Positions 9,335 through 16,639 of a stretch of 60,492 bases of DNA are shown piece by piece. Source of the DNA: Mesorhizobium sp. ORS 3359. GTDB lineage: Bacteria; Pseudomonadota; Alphaproteobacteria; Rhizobiales; Rhizobiaceae. The notes beneath the pieces were generated by a model. That model was not told the DNA's origin. It was given only the letters and a program-made list of their open reading frames with translations, and ran no database searches. The DNA is taken from positions 1 through 60,492 of the forward strand of contig CCNC01000063.1 in NCBI GenBank assembly GCA_000824845.1, read 5' to 3'. The translations under genes and the position numbers were made by a program. The first letter of the stretch is position 1. Each line of letters opens with the position of its first letter.

Positions 9335-9404
9335 GTCGTTCCTCCGAATCCGGTCACGTCACGACCATGACCGCTGAATTGCTGCCGGTCATCTAGCATT
9401 TTTG

Positions 9405-9418
9405 TTGGATCGATTCAA
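9405..9418. promoter_or_regulatory. LacI-type operator O1 (over the lacI-like promoter)
   Basis: TTGGATCGATTCAA is a 14-bp near-perfect palindrome with one mismatched position pair and a central ATCGAT, the form expected of LacI/GalR operators. On the minus strand it supplies the predicted -35 hexamer of the regulator's own promoter. It is 49 bases from O2 centre to centre. Confidence 0.75.
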
Positions 9419-9425
9419 ATTATGG

Positions 9426-9453
9426 TTGACGGCAAGCAAAAGAGGTCTATGAT
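9426..9453 (+). promoter_or_regulatory. sigma-70 promoter of the first small gene
   Basis: TTGACG (9426-9431), a 16-base spacer and TATGAT (9448-9453). The -10 box abuts operator O2, so repressor binding would cover the transcription start. This is the best promoter match I found in the window. Confidence 0.75.
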
Positions 9454-9467
9454 TTGAATCGATCCAA
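9454..9467. promoter_or_regulatory. LacI-type operator O2
   Basis: TTGAATCGATCCAA is the exact reverse complement of O1 and O3. It begins directly after the -10 box of the first small gene and ends 43 bases before its ATG. Confidence 0.78.
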
Positions 9468-9510
9468 GCTCCGCACTCCATGGTGGAGTGAATTTTGACA
9501 GGAGGATGCC

Positions 9511-9654
9511 ATGCATCCGGTGAGCTATTTGTTTGAGGACATCTATCGCAACGACTGGGGGATCGCTTCGGCCGCTGTCAGCGAGAAGCGCCGAGGCAGG
9601 TCGAGTCCCTGGCGCCGCAAGCCGCTCTTCCTCGTGGAGCGTAAGCGCGGCTGA
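9511..9654 (+). CDS. small protein, first of a tandem paralogous pair under LacI control
   Basis: A 47-residue ORF starting MHPVSYLFEDIYRNDWGI and ending in a basic tail rich in Arg and Lys. AGGAGG sits 5-10 bases before the ATG. It is real rather than chance for three reasons. A second ORF 60 bases downstream begins MHPIGHLFQDIYRNYWGI, identical at 13 of the first 18 residues. Several differing codons are synonymous (GAC/GAT, TTG/CTG, GGG/GGC). Both ORFs have their own promoter, operator and RBS. There is no signal peptide or obvious membrane helix; an amphipathic aromatic N-terminus plus a cationic tail could bind membrane, nucleic acid or a partner protein. I do not recognise the family. 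The position suggests strong repression by the divergent LacI protein. Confidence 0.72.
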   Translation: MHPVSYLFEDIYRNDWGIASAAVSEKRRGRSSPWRRKPLFLVERKRG

Positions 9655-9655
9655 A

Positions 9656-9683
9656 TTGCAGCCATTTTTCGCACCCGTATATT
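9656..9683 (+). promoter_or_regulatory. sigma-70 promoter of the second small gene
   Basis: TTGCAG (9656-9661), a 16-base spacer and TATATT (9678-9683). The spacing and the position of the operator at the end of the -10 box repeat the arrangement seen at the first small gene. Confidence 0.65.
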
Positions 9684-9695
9684 GGATCGATTCAA
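9682..9695. promoter_or_regulatory. LacI-type operator O3
   Basis: TTGGATCGATTCAA, identical to O1, overlaps the end of the second small gene's -10 box and lies 18 bases before its ATG, just ahead of the AAGGAG ribosome-binding site. Confidence 0.75.
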
Positions 9696-9713
9696 ACCCA
9701 AGGAGAAGCAATC

Positions 9714-9851
9714 ATGCATCCGATTGGTCATCTGTTTCAGGATATCTATCGCAACTATTGGGGCATCACGCCCGGGACCGAGCAGCCTGAGCGGGCCCGC
9801 CGTGATGAACTGCCTGCGCGCGAGCGCAAGCGGCGAGCCGGCCGAAAATAG
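9714..9851 (+). CDS. small protein, second of a tandem paralogous pair under LacI control
   Basis: A 45-residue ORF, MHPIGHLFQDIYRNYWGI followed by an acidic/basic segment and a strongly cationic end (RERKRRAGRK). AAGGAG precedes the ATG at about 8 bases. The N-terminal 18 residues mirror the upstream small protein, while the C-terminal halves are much less alike, so the LF-x-DIYRN-x-WGI segment is probably the functional core. Operator O3 and a -35/-10 pair precede it, so it can be transcribed separately. It is followed 14 bases later by the convergent DUF423 gene. Function unknown; a search for LFxDIYRNxWG in small rhizobial ORFs would show how widespread it is. Confidence 0.72.
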   Translation: MHPIGHLFQDIYRNYWGITPGTEQPERARRDELPARERKRRAGRK

Positions 9852-9865
9852 GCGCTGAGAAATAG

Positions 9866-10240
9866 CTAATGCCGAGGGCGCCACAGCGCCGAGACGGCGA
9901 TCGCCGCCCAGCCGGCGATCAGCAGGGTGCCGCCGATCGGCGCCGACATCGGGAACAGCCGCGAGCCGAGAAAGTCGCGGGCGAGCAGGTCGCCGCAGAA
10001 CAGTAGCAGGCCCGCAAGCAGGGCGAGGCTGGCGATCTTGAGGCAACGGTTGCCGCCGGCAAGGCCGATGGCAAGAAAAGCCGGGGCGTGCATCAGGAGG
10101 AAATTGGCGGCAGTGCCGGTAAAGGCGCCGCCGCGATGCGCGGCGGCGGCCGACAACGCCACGCCCACCGCGCCGACGAGGCCGGCTGCCAGCACGAGGA
10201 CGCGGCTTCCGCTGTCTGATGCTTGCCCGGTGAGGCTCAT
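9866..10240 (-). CDS. DUF423 family membrane protein
   Basis: A 124-residue protein with four hydrophobic helices (about 12-34, 45-62, 68-84 and 100-118), the size and topology of the DUF423 family of small inner-membrane proteins. Family-like features are 'GVALSAAAAHRG' in helix 1 and 'FLLMHAPAFLAIGL' in helix 2. The ATG of MSLTGQASDS is chosen because the same frame stays open upstream through the MFS gene, where it is only an antisense-like shadow. The biochemical role of DUF423 is unknown. It lies 35 bases downstream of the MFS gene on the same strand and may be co-transcribed. Confidence 0.82.
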   Translation of the reverse strand: MSLTGQASDSGSRVLVLAAGLVGAVGVALSAAAAHRGGAFTGTAANFLLMHAPAFLAIGLAGGNRCLKIASLALLAGLLLFCGDLLARDFLGSRLFPMSAPIGGTLLIAGWAAIAVSALWRPRH

Positions 10241-10275
10241 CCTGGATGCTCCTTGGCGGTTGGGCGGAAGGCCGA

Positions 10276-11523
10276 TCAAGACTCGCCTGCCTCGATCAGC
10301 ATATGCCGCGCCCGCCTCGATTGGACAATCCAGTTGTAGGCAGCACCCAGCGCCATCAGCACCGCTGTGCCCAGAAACACCGAGCGCATGCCGAAATGGC
10401 CGCCGACAAAGCCGCCCGACAGCGGCCCCGCGACCTGGCCGACATATTGCGCCGAGATTGCCAGGCCAAGCACGTTGCCGCCGATCCCGTCGGGGATATT
10501 GTGCCGGATGACGCTGGTGATGCAGGGCAACAATCCGCCCAGTGCCAGGCCCATCAGGAAGCGCAGGCCGATCAATTGCCAGCCATTGGTGACGAAAGCT
10601 TGCGGAATAAGCAGCAAGGCCGAGACGGCAAGGGCGCCGACCACGACGTTCCAGTGGCCGACGCGGTCGGCGAGCTTGCCCAGCCAGGACGAGGACAGGA
10701 TGGTGCCGAGCGCCGCTGCCGACATGACGACGCCGGCGACCATGGTCACCTTGCTTTGGTCCTCGACGAGCTGCTGCACGTAGACGGTGATGATCGGCTC
10801 GATCGACATGGTGGCGAAGGCGAGCAGCATGCCCGTTGCCAGCATGGCTACGATCGGCCGCTTGTCGGGAATCTGCGACCAGCCGCTTTTCGGCTTCGCC
10901 GCCGAGGCGGGCTTCGGCACCGGCGGATTCTCCTTGATCAGGAAAGTCGTCGCCAGGAACGCCAGGAAGATGACGGCGCCGGAGAGCAGGAAAGTCGCGC
11001 GGATACCGATCAGCGGCGGCAGCAGGCCGCCGAGCAGCGGTCCGACCAGCGAGCCGGCGGTGATGCCCGCCGCCAGCACGCCCAGCGCCCAGCCCGAGCG
11101 CTCCTTCGGCGTCTGCATCGCCACCAGGATCGTCGAGCCCGAGGAATAGCCGCCGGCAAAACCGATGAGCAGCCGCAGCAGCACCAGCTGCCACACGCTC
11201 TCAACCATGCCGGTCAGCGACATGCAGATCGCCATGCCGAACGAAGCGCGCACCAGCATCAGCTTGCGGCCGTAGCGGTCGCCCAGCCTTCCCCACAAGG
11301 GCGCCACCAGCGCGGCCGCGAAGAAGGTCGCGCCATAAGCGATGCCCGACCACTGCACAATCGCCGCGTGGCCTTCGGCGCCAAGCTGCTCGACGTAGAG
11401 CGGCAGGAACGGAAGCAGCAGCGTCATGGCGATGAGCGTGCTGAACGAGCCGGCGAAGCAGACGGCGAGATTGCGTCGCCAATGGATGTTGAAGCCGCTC
11501 TGTCCGGTTTCGCTGGGCGTCAT
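10276..11523 (-). CDS. MFS multidrug-type exporter
   Basis: A 415-residue major facilitator with about 12 transmembrane helices. The cytoplasmic loop 2-3 motif 'GRLGDRYGRKLMLVRASF' (G-x-x-x-D-R-x-G-R-K) near residue 75 is diagnostic, and a second, weaker copy 'WLGKLADRVGHWNVV' sits in the second half. It resembles MdtG/TetA-like proton-driven exporters. The start at MTPSETGQSG puts the GntR-type operator upstream; a further upstream ATG would place the operator inside the coding region and is rejected. It is divergent from a GntR/FCD regulator, which probably controls it. The substrate is unknown. Confidence 0.9.
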   Translation of the reverse strand: MTPSETGQSGFNIHWRRNLAVCFAGSFSTLIAMTLLLPFLPLYVEQLGAEGHAAIVQWSGIAYGATFFAAALVAPLWGRLGDRYGRKLMLVRASFGMAICMSLTGMVESVWQLVLLRLLIGFAGGYSSGSTILVAMQTPKERSGWALGVLAAGITAGSLVGPLLGGLLPPLIGIRATFLLSGAVIFLAFLATTFLIKENPPVPKPASAAKPKSGWSQIPDKRPIVAMLATGMLLAFATMSIEPIITVYVQQLVEDQSKVTMVAGVVMSAAALGTILSSSWLGKLADRVGHWNVVVGALAVSALLLIPQAFVTNGWQLIGLRFLMGLALGGLLPCITSVIRHNIPDGIGGNVLGLAISAQYVGQVAGPLSGGFVGGHFGMRSVFLGTAVLMALGAAYNWIVQSRRARHMLIEAGES

Positions 11524-11552
11524 GTCACACTTGCCGCTGCTGGGATTGTTAC

Positions 11553-11584
11553 GGATACCAATTTGGGATACCACACTGGTATTC
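11553..11584. promoter_or_regulatory. probable GntR operator between the exporter and regulator genes
   Basis: Two direct GGATACCA octamers (11553-11560 and 11566-11573) are followed by the inverted TGGTATTC (11577-11584). The last two form a palindrome with one mismatch and a 3-base spacer. The site lies 30 bases before the exporter start and 55 before the regulator start, a natural place for control of both divergent genes by a GntR/FCD protein. Confidence 0.6.
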
Positions 11585-11638
11585 GTCATGAACCTGGCAT
11601 TTGCCGCTGTCAATGCGGCTTTGAAGATCGGACCGACA

Positions 11639-12304
11639 ATGTCGCAGATGCAGAATGTCGAAAGGCAGCTTCGCGAGATGATCCTCGGGCTGGAGATCGG
11701 CCCGGGCGAGCGGCTGACCGAGCGCTGGATCGAGAGCCGGTTCGGCGCTTCGCGCACGCCGGTGCGGGCGGCGCTGCTGCGCCTGGAAACGGAAGGGCTG
11801 ATCGCCCGCGACGGTCGCGGCTGGACGGTGGCGCCGATCAACCTCGCGGAACTCGGACAGATCGCCGTCTACCGCGAGGCGGTCGAGGTCGCGGCGGTTC
11901 GCTTGACGGCGGCGCTCGAAGACCGTGGCGGCATCGAGTTGATCGCCGCGATGCTCGATTCCTGCGATGCCGAAACGCCGCGCGAGGAGTGGCATCGCGT
12001 CGGCCTGGATTTCCACATCGAGCTGGCAAGGCTTTCCGGCAACGAGTTCCTGTTCAGGGCCGTGCGCGATGCGATGACGAGGCTGTCGCGAGCGCGCTGG
12101 CTGGAGGTGCGGGATGAAAAGGCGCTCGGCCGCGCCTGGGCCGAACACTACGCCATCCTCGCCGCCGTCAGGAGCGGCGACGCCGAGCAAGCGGCTCAGC
12201 TGCTTTCCGCTCACATCGCCGGCAGCCGCGATCGGCTGGTCACCTCGTTGCATGACGATCGGCGCGGTCTGCGCGCAAGAGGGTTCGCGGTCGTCGCAGC
12301 GTAA
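11639..12304 (+). CDS. GntR-family (FCD subfamily) transcriptional regulator
   Basis: A 221-residue regulator. The winged helix lies at about residues 10-70 ('GERLTERWIESRFGASRTPV' and 'LETEGLIARDGRGWTVAP'). The all-helical FCD ligand domain follows, with metal-binding-type residues in 'DFHIELARLSGN', 'EHYAILAAVRSGD' and 'LLSAHIAGSRDRL'. I start at MSQMQNVERQ; an ATG 17 codons upstream is possible but would add a hydrophobic stretch unlike the family. It is divergent from the MFS exporter with a GGATACC-type operator between them, so it probably represses the exporter until a small organic acid or similar effector binds. The effector is unknown. Confidence 0.9.
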   Translation: MSQMQNVERQLREMILGLEIGPGERLTERWIESRFGASRTPVRAALLRLETEGLIARDGRGWTVAPINLAELGQIAVYREAVEVAAVRLTAALEDRGGIELIAAMLDSCDAETPREEWHRVGLDFHIELARLSGNEFLFRAVRDAMTRLSRARWLEVRDEKALGRAWAEHYAILAAVRSGDAEQAAQLLSAHIAGSRDRLVTSLHDDRRGLRARGFAVVAA

Positions 12305-12419
12305 TGTCTCGTGTGGCCATTCGCATTAGCAGGCTTGCAACATGGCCGGGAGAATGCTGTAGGAGACGAGGGGGATGAAGGCTGACTACCATTGACCATC
12401 TTGCTGAACTCGCGGACGC

Positions 12420-13391
12420 ATGGCCACACTCGCTCGAACCGCCGCAAAGCTGTTCTACTATGCGCGTAATTTTGCGCGTGACCGCGCACCGCAGTCCCTG
12501 TTCCGCGACCGCCTGGCCAGCCGGCTCGATCAAGCCAGGCTTTCAGGCAAGACCGTTCGCGAGCGTCTGAACTACTACAACAAGCTGGAACAGCCGTTCG
12601 CGCCCAGTGCAGACGCCGTGGCCGTCGGCAAGCTGCCGACCGCGTCCAGCATGTATTATTATGATCTCAAGGAATTCGCTCGCTATTTCGATCCGGGCCT
12701 GCTGATCGATTTCGAATTCGGCGATGTCGTCGGCATTCCGGAGATTCCGAGGATCGTCAAGGACCGGCCCATCGGCGACGACAACGCCAATGGCGTGCTG
12801 ATGAAGCTGAACAAGTTCCGCCACTTCTACATGCCGCCCGACAAGCTGTCCTTCGCCGACAAGCGCCCGATGGTGGTCTGGCGCGGTCATCTCAACAATC
12901 CGCTTCGCACCCGCTTCGTGGAAAAGGCCGCTGACCTGCCGTTTTGCGACGCGGGTTCCCACAAGCCCGACGCGCCGGATGGATACCGCAAGCCGTTCCT
13001 GAATGTCGAGCAGCAGCGGCAGTATCGCTACATCGTCTCGCTCGAAGGCAATGACGTGGCGACGAACCTGAAATGGATCATGAGCTCCAATTCGCTCTGC
13101 CTGATGCCGGAGCCGACCTACGAAACCTGGTTTGCGGAAGCCAAGGTGGAGCCCAATATCCATTACGTGCCGCTCGAGTCGGATTTCTCCGATCTTGTCG
13201 ACAAGGTGGCCTATTTCGAAAAGCATCCCGCCGAGGCGGCGCGGATAACTGCCGCCGCCAACGCCTATTGCCGCCAATTCGGCAATGAACAGGACGAGCA
13301 GGCGATCTCGCTGCTCGTCCTCTATAAATATTTCGTGTTGAGCGGACAGATAAAGCCCGATCCGGAAGTCTGGCGCTTTATCGCCGACTGA
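12420..13391 (+). CDS. GT90/CAP10-type glycosyltransferase (LpsA-like)
   Basis: A 323-residue protein of the glycosyltransferase family 90 (CAP10) group, whose bacterial members add sugars such as glucose or xylose to lipopolysaccharide core or capsule. Diagnostic stretches are 'KRPMVVWRGHLNNPLRTRFV' near residue 140, 'QQRQYRYIVSLEGN' near 200 and 'DVATNLKWIMSSNSLCLMPE' near 212, which form the nucleotide-sugar site in the family. There is no signal peptide, consistent with a cytoplasmic-face enzyme. It stands alone, with no other polysaccharide gene beside it; a glycosyltransferase/epimerase pair lies at 44.5-46.0 kb. The sugar and acceptor are unknown. Confidence 0.82.
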   Translation: MATLARTAAKLFYYARNFARDRAPQSLFRDRLASRLDQARLSGKTVRERLNYYNKLEQPFAPSADAVAVGKLPTASSMYYYDLKEFARYFDPGLLIDFEFGDVVGIPEIPRIVKDRPIGDDNANGVLMKLNKFRHFYMPPDKLSFADKRPMVVWRGHLNNPLRTRFVEKAADLPFCDAGSHKPDAPDGYRKPFLNVEQQRQYRYIVSLEGNDVATNLKWIMSSNSLCLMPEPTYETWFAEAKVEPNIHYVPLESDFSDLVDKVAYFEKHPAEAARITAAANAYCRQFGNEQDEQAISLLVLYKYFVLSGQIKPDPEVWRFIAD

Positions 13392-13396
13392 CTGTT

Positions 13397-14440
13397 TTAG
13401 GCGTGCGAGCGGTCGAGCACCTTGTCGGCCGGCCCGAACCGGTCCCTGGCGGTGAACTGCTGGTGCCGGTAGGGATAAAGCACCGGCGGCCGGCTGACCG
13501 CGTCAAGGCGCTGGCGTTCTTCCTCGGAGAGCGACAGGCTGGCCGCGGCGAGGTTGTCCTTGAGCTGCGTCTCGTTGCGGGCGCCGATCACCAGCGAGCT
13601 TACGGCCGGACGGCCGAGCAGCCACGCCAGCGCGACCTGCGCCCCTGAAATGCCGCGCGCCTTGCCGATGTCGGAGAGCACGTCGACGATGCGCCACAGC
13701 CGGTCCTCGTCGCGGATCGGCGGTTCCTTCCAGCCGCCGAGCTGGCGCGCGGTCGGGCTGTCGCGATGATATTTGCCGGAGAGCAGGCCGCCCGCCAGCG
13801 GACTCCAGACCAGCACGCCGACGCCCTGGTCGACCGAGATCGGCAGCAATTCATACTCGGCCTCGCGCGCTTCCAGCGTGTAATGGATCTGCTGGGTGAC
13901 GAAACGGGCCTGATGTCGGCTGTCGCTGACGGCAAGAGCCTTCATCACCTGCCAGCCCGACCAGTTGGAGCAGCCGATGTAACGGATCTTGCCCTGGTTG
14001 ACCAAAGTGTCGAGGGCCGCGATCGTCTCCTCGACCGAGGTGAGGCCGTCCCACTGGTGAACGAAATAAACGTCGATGACGTCGCTCCTGAGCCGCTTCA
14101 GGCTCTTTTCGCATTCGCGGATCAGATGGTGGCGCGACAGGCCCTCGTCATTCGGACCTGTGCCGATGCGCATACGCGCCTTGGACGCGATCAGCACGTC
14201 GTTCTTACGCTTGCCGCCAAGCGCCTCGCCGATGATCTCCTCCGAGAGCCCGTTGGAATAGACGTTTGCCGTGTCGATGAGGTTGATGCCGGCATCGATG
14301 CAGGTGTCAATGATGCGCCTGGCTTCCGAAAGATCGGAGTTGCCCACGGCGGCGAACGGACCCGCGCCGCCGAAGGTCATTGTGCCGAGGGTCAATGTCG
14401 AAACCTTCAGGCCGGAACGGCCAAGGGTGCGGTATTCCAT
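13397..14440 (-). CDS. aldo/keto reductase
   Basis: A 347-residue NADPH-dependent oxidoreductase with the (beta/alpha)8 aldo/keto reductase fold. Catalytic elements in order are Asp in 'NLIDTANVYSNGLSEEI' near residue 55 with Tyr of 'ANVYS', Lys in 'VLIASKARM' near 87, and His of 'YFVHQWDG' near 129. The C-terminal cofactor region 'VSSLVIGARNETQLKDNL' is also present. It resembles the YajO/YghZ-like branch that reduces small aldehydes and ketones; the substrate is not clear. It is convergent with the GT90 gene (5 bases between stops) and divergent from the PPK2 gene. Confidence 0.92.
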   Translation of the reverse strand: MEYRTLGRSGLKVSTLTLGTMTFGGAGPFAAVGNSDLSEARRIIDTCIDAGINLIDTANVYSNGLSEEIIGEALGGKRKNDVLIASKARMRIGTGPNDEGLSRHHLIRECEKSLKRLRSDVIDVYFVHQWDGLTSVEETIAALDTLVNQGKIRYIGCSNWSGWQVMKALAVSDSRHQARFVTQQIHYTLEAREAEYELLPISVDQGVGVLVWSPLAGGLLSGKYHRDSPTARQLGGWKEPPIRDEDRLWRIVDVLSDIGKARGISGAQVALAWLLGRPAVSSLVIGARNETQLKDNLAAASLSLSEEERQRLDAVSRPPVLYPYRHQQFTARDRFGPADKVLDRSHA

Positions 14441-14687
14441 GTCGGATCCTCGCGATTTTGTTTTGGAGAGGCGCCGTGGCGGCGCGGAAAGAGGCGAGGG
14501 GATTTGTAGGACAATTCCTGCCGCTTGTCGCCCCGCCGATCACATATCGTCTATCAAGCCCGGCTGTGGTCGCTTTGCAATAAAACCGTCACTGCGCCTC
14601 TGTATCTCAGTCGGCTTAAGGAATGTCCGGGGCGGAGCCGCGGCGCATTCCGAAGCGATGATGGCTGACAGGCGACGGAGCTGCGCG

Positions 14688-15608
14688 ATGAATGAAGTAA
14701 AATCGAATTCCGGGGCGAAGGACTGGCTGGAAGCCGAGCTCGAGGACACGCTCGACGAAGACTATGAGCTGGAGATTTCCGAACCGGCGCTCTCGCTCGA
14801 GATCGCCAAGATCTACAAGAAGTCGCATCCGCCTTCCATCGAGCGGATGACCTACTTTCGCGAGCTGCTGAGGCTCCAGTCCGAACTGATCAAGCTGCAG
14901 TCCTGGGTCGCCTACCATAAGAAGAAGCTGGTGGTGATCTTCGAGGGCCGCGACTCCGCCGGCAAGGGGGGCGTCATCAAGCGCATCACGCAGCGGCTCA
15001 ATCCCCGCATCGCCCGCGTGGTGGCATTGCCGGCGCCGACGGAACGCGAAAAGTCGCAATGGTATTTCCAGCGCTACGTGCCGCATCTCCCCGCGGGCGG
15101 CGAGATCGTGCTGTTCGACCGCTCATGGTACAACCGCTCCGGCGTCGAGCGGGTGATGGGATTTGCCAATGCGGATCAGGTCGAGGAGTTTTTCCGCGAC
15201 GTGCCGGAATTCGAACGCATGCTGGTCCGCTCCGGCATCACGCTGGTGAAATACTGGTTCTCGATCACCGACGAGGAACAGCAAATGCGCTTCCTGATGC
15301 GCATCCACGACCCGATGAAGCAGTGGAAGCTGTCGCCGATGGACCTGCAGTCGCGCGTGCGCTGGGAGCAGTACACCAAGGCCAAGGAAGAGACCTTCGC
15401 CCGCACCAACATCAAGGAGGCGCCCTGGTTCATCGTCGAGGGCAACGACAAGAAGCGCGCGCGGCTGAACTGCATCGACCATCTGTTGCAGCAGGTGCCG
15501 TATGAGGAGGTGCCGCATGAAGAGATCACGCTGCCGGAGCGCGTCTTCAACCCCTCCTACGAGCGCCAGGTGCTTCCGCGCGAGCTTTACGTGCCGGAGA
15601 AGTATTGA
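14688..15608 (+). CDS. ppk2: polyphosphate kinase 2 (PPK2, class I)
   Basis: A 306-residue cytosolic PPK2, which transfers phosphate between polyphosphate and nucleotides, usually driving NDP to NTP. Walker A is 'GRDSAGKGGVIKRI' near residue 88, the lid module is rich in Arg ('PTEREKSQWYFQRYVPHLP'), and Walker B is 'DRSWYNRSGVERV' near 144. A single PPK2 domain of about 230 residues with a short N-terminal extension fits class I. GGAG lies 7 bases before the chosen ATG; two upstream in-frame ATGs have no comparable RBS. No ppk1 or ppx is nearby. A palindromic repeat element follows immediately. Confidence 0.92.
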   Translation: MNEVKSNSGAKDWLEAELEDTLDEDYELEISEPALSLEIAKIYKKSHPPSIERMTYFRELLRLQSELIKLQSWVAYHKKKLVVIFEGRDSAGKGGVIKRITQRLNPRIARVVALPAPTEREKSQWYFQRYVPHLPAGGEIVLFDRSWYNRSGVERVMGFANADQVEEFFRDVPEFERMLVRSGITLVKYWFSITDEEQQMRFLMRIHDPMKQWKLSPMDLQSRVRWEQYTKAKEETFARTNIKEAPWFIVEGNDKKRARLNCIDHLLQQVPYEEVPHEEITLPERVFNPSYERQVLPRELYVPEKY

Positions 15609-15613
15609 GGCGC

Positions 15614-15806
15614 TTTCCTTCTCCCCGTTCCACGGGGAGAAGGTGCCCGAAGGGCGGATGAGGGGCAGCGCCGGCATCTGCGGTTGATGCTCAATTCACC
15701 GCTCGGGTCAGGTGCCCCCGGTGCCTTCGCCAATTTCCGACCGGCAGCGCTGCCCCTCATTGCCCTGCCGGGCATTTCTCCCCGTATAGTGACGGGGAGA
15801 AAGAGC
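15614..15806. repeat. palindromic intergenic element, rhizobial family, copy A
   Basis: About 190 bp between the convergent ppk2 and DHFR-like genes. The left arm CCTTCTCCCCGTTCCACGGG continues into a GCCCGAAGGGC hairpin and GATGAGGGGCAGC. The right arm mirrors it (GCTGCCCCTCAT, TGCCCTGCCGGGCA, then TTCTCCCCG...CGGGGAGAA). The same order, outer CTCCCC stem then side hairpin then GAGGGG stem, recurs at 19811-19934, 58027-58154 and 58286-58426. It may act as a bidirectional terminator here, but it has no T-run. Confidence 0.8.
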
Positions 15807-15811
15807 TGTAA

Positions 15812-16456
15812 TTACACCCGTCCGATCATCACATGCGTGGCATCGGCGGTCGCCACCTGCCCGGTGCAACGGTATCCCAGCTTCGGCATGTCGAGCCCGG
15901 CGAACAAATGCTCGCCCGAGCCCAGCAGGAGCGGCGAGACTGCCAGATGCATCTCGTCGATGAGCCTCTCCTGCAGATACTGCCGGACAATCGAGACGCC
16001 GCCGCCGACGCGCACATCTTTGCCGCCGGCGGCTGCCTTGGCCTGTTCGAGCGCTGAGTGGATGCCGTCGGTGACGAAATAGAACGTCGTCCCGCCTTCC
16101 ATCTCGATCGGCGCGCGCTTGTGATGCGTCAAAATAAAGGTCGGCACGTGGTAGGGCGGGTTGGGACCCCACCAGCCTTTCCAGTTGTCGTCCGGCCATG
16201 GGCCGCGGCTCGCCGCGAACATGTTGCGGCCAAGGATCCAGGCGCCGACATTCTCGAAGCTGCGTACCGCAAAATCGTCATCCGTATCCGTCGTCCCGCC
16301 CTCCTTGCCGATCATCTGGTAAAACGAGCGGGTCTTGATCATCCACTTGTGCAGATCTTCGCCGCCCACGCCGAGCGGATTATCAAGGCTCTGGTCGGGA
16401 CCGGCGCCGTAACCGTCCAGCGATAGGGTGAAAGCGTTGACGCGCAGCCTGGACAT
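15812..16456 (-). CDS. dihydrofolate reductase-like (RibD C-terminal fold) protein
   Basis: A 214-residue protein of the DHFR/RibD_C family. It begins 'MSRLRVNAFTLSLDGYGAGP', the usual opening of this family, and carries 'WILGRNMFAASRGPW', 'PTFILTHHKRAPIEMEGGTT' and 'DVRVGGGVSIVRQYLQERL', where the Gly-rich segment binds NADPH. Family members of this type are accessory reductases and generally do not replace FolA. I choose the second of two adjacent ATGs because AGGAGG lies 6 bases before it. A 16-bp-arm inverted repeat (16481-16520) lies just upstream, so it is probably under a dedicated repressor that is not encoded next to it. Confidence 0.88.
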   Translation of the reverse strand: MSRLRVNAFTLSLDGYGAGPDQSLDNPLGVGGEDLHKWMIKTRSFYQMIGKEGGTTDTDDDFAVRSFENVGAWILGRNMFAASRGPWPDDNWKGWWGPNPPYHVPTFILTHHKRAPIEMEGGTTFYFVTDGIHSALEQAKAAAGGKDVRVGGGVSIVRQYLQERLIDEMHLAVSPLLLGSGEHLFAGLDMPKLGYRCTGQVATADATHVMIGRV

Positions 16457-16480
16457 CATAGGCCTCCTAATCCAGTTGTG

Positions 16481-16520
16481 ATTTGCAATCGGTCAACTGA
16501 TAGCTTGACTGATTGCGAAT
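16481..16520. promoter_or_regulatory. large inverted repeat upstream of the DHFR-like gene
   Basis: ATTTGCAATCGGTCAA (16481-16496) and TTGACTGATTGCGAAT (16505-16520) are inverted copies with two mismatches in 16 and an 8-base spacer. It is centred about 45 bases before the DHFR-like start codon. The TTGACT of the right arm could be a promoter element. The form suits an ArsR-, MarR- or HxlR-type dimer pair. No regulator gene is adjacent. Confidence 0.55.
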
Positions 16521-16639
16521 TGCAAGCGGATAGGCAGCGGCATCGCGCTCGCGGCATGATCCCTGTTTCGGTTTACGGATTTGACTCGGACGAAGCGGGC
16601 GGCCATGGCGCGCTCGTTCGTTCGTCCGCGCGCGTCCCG

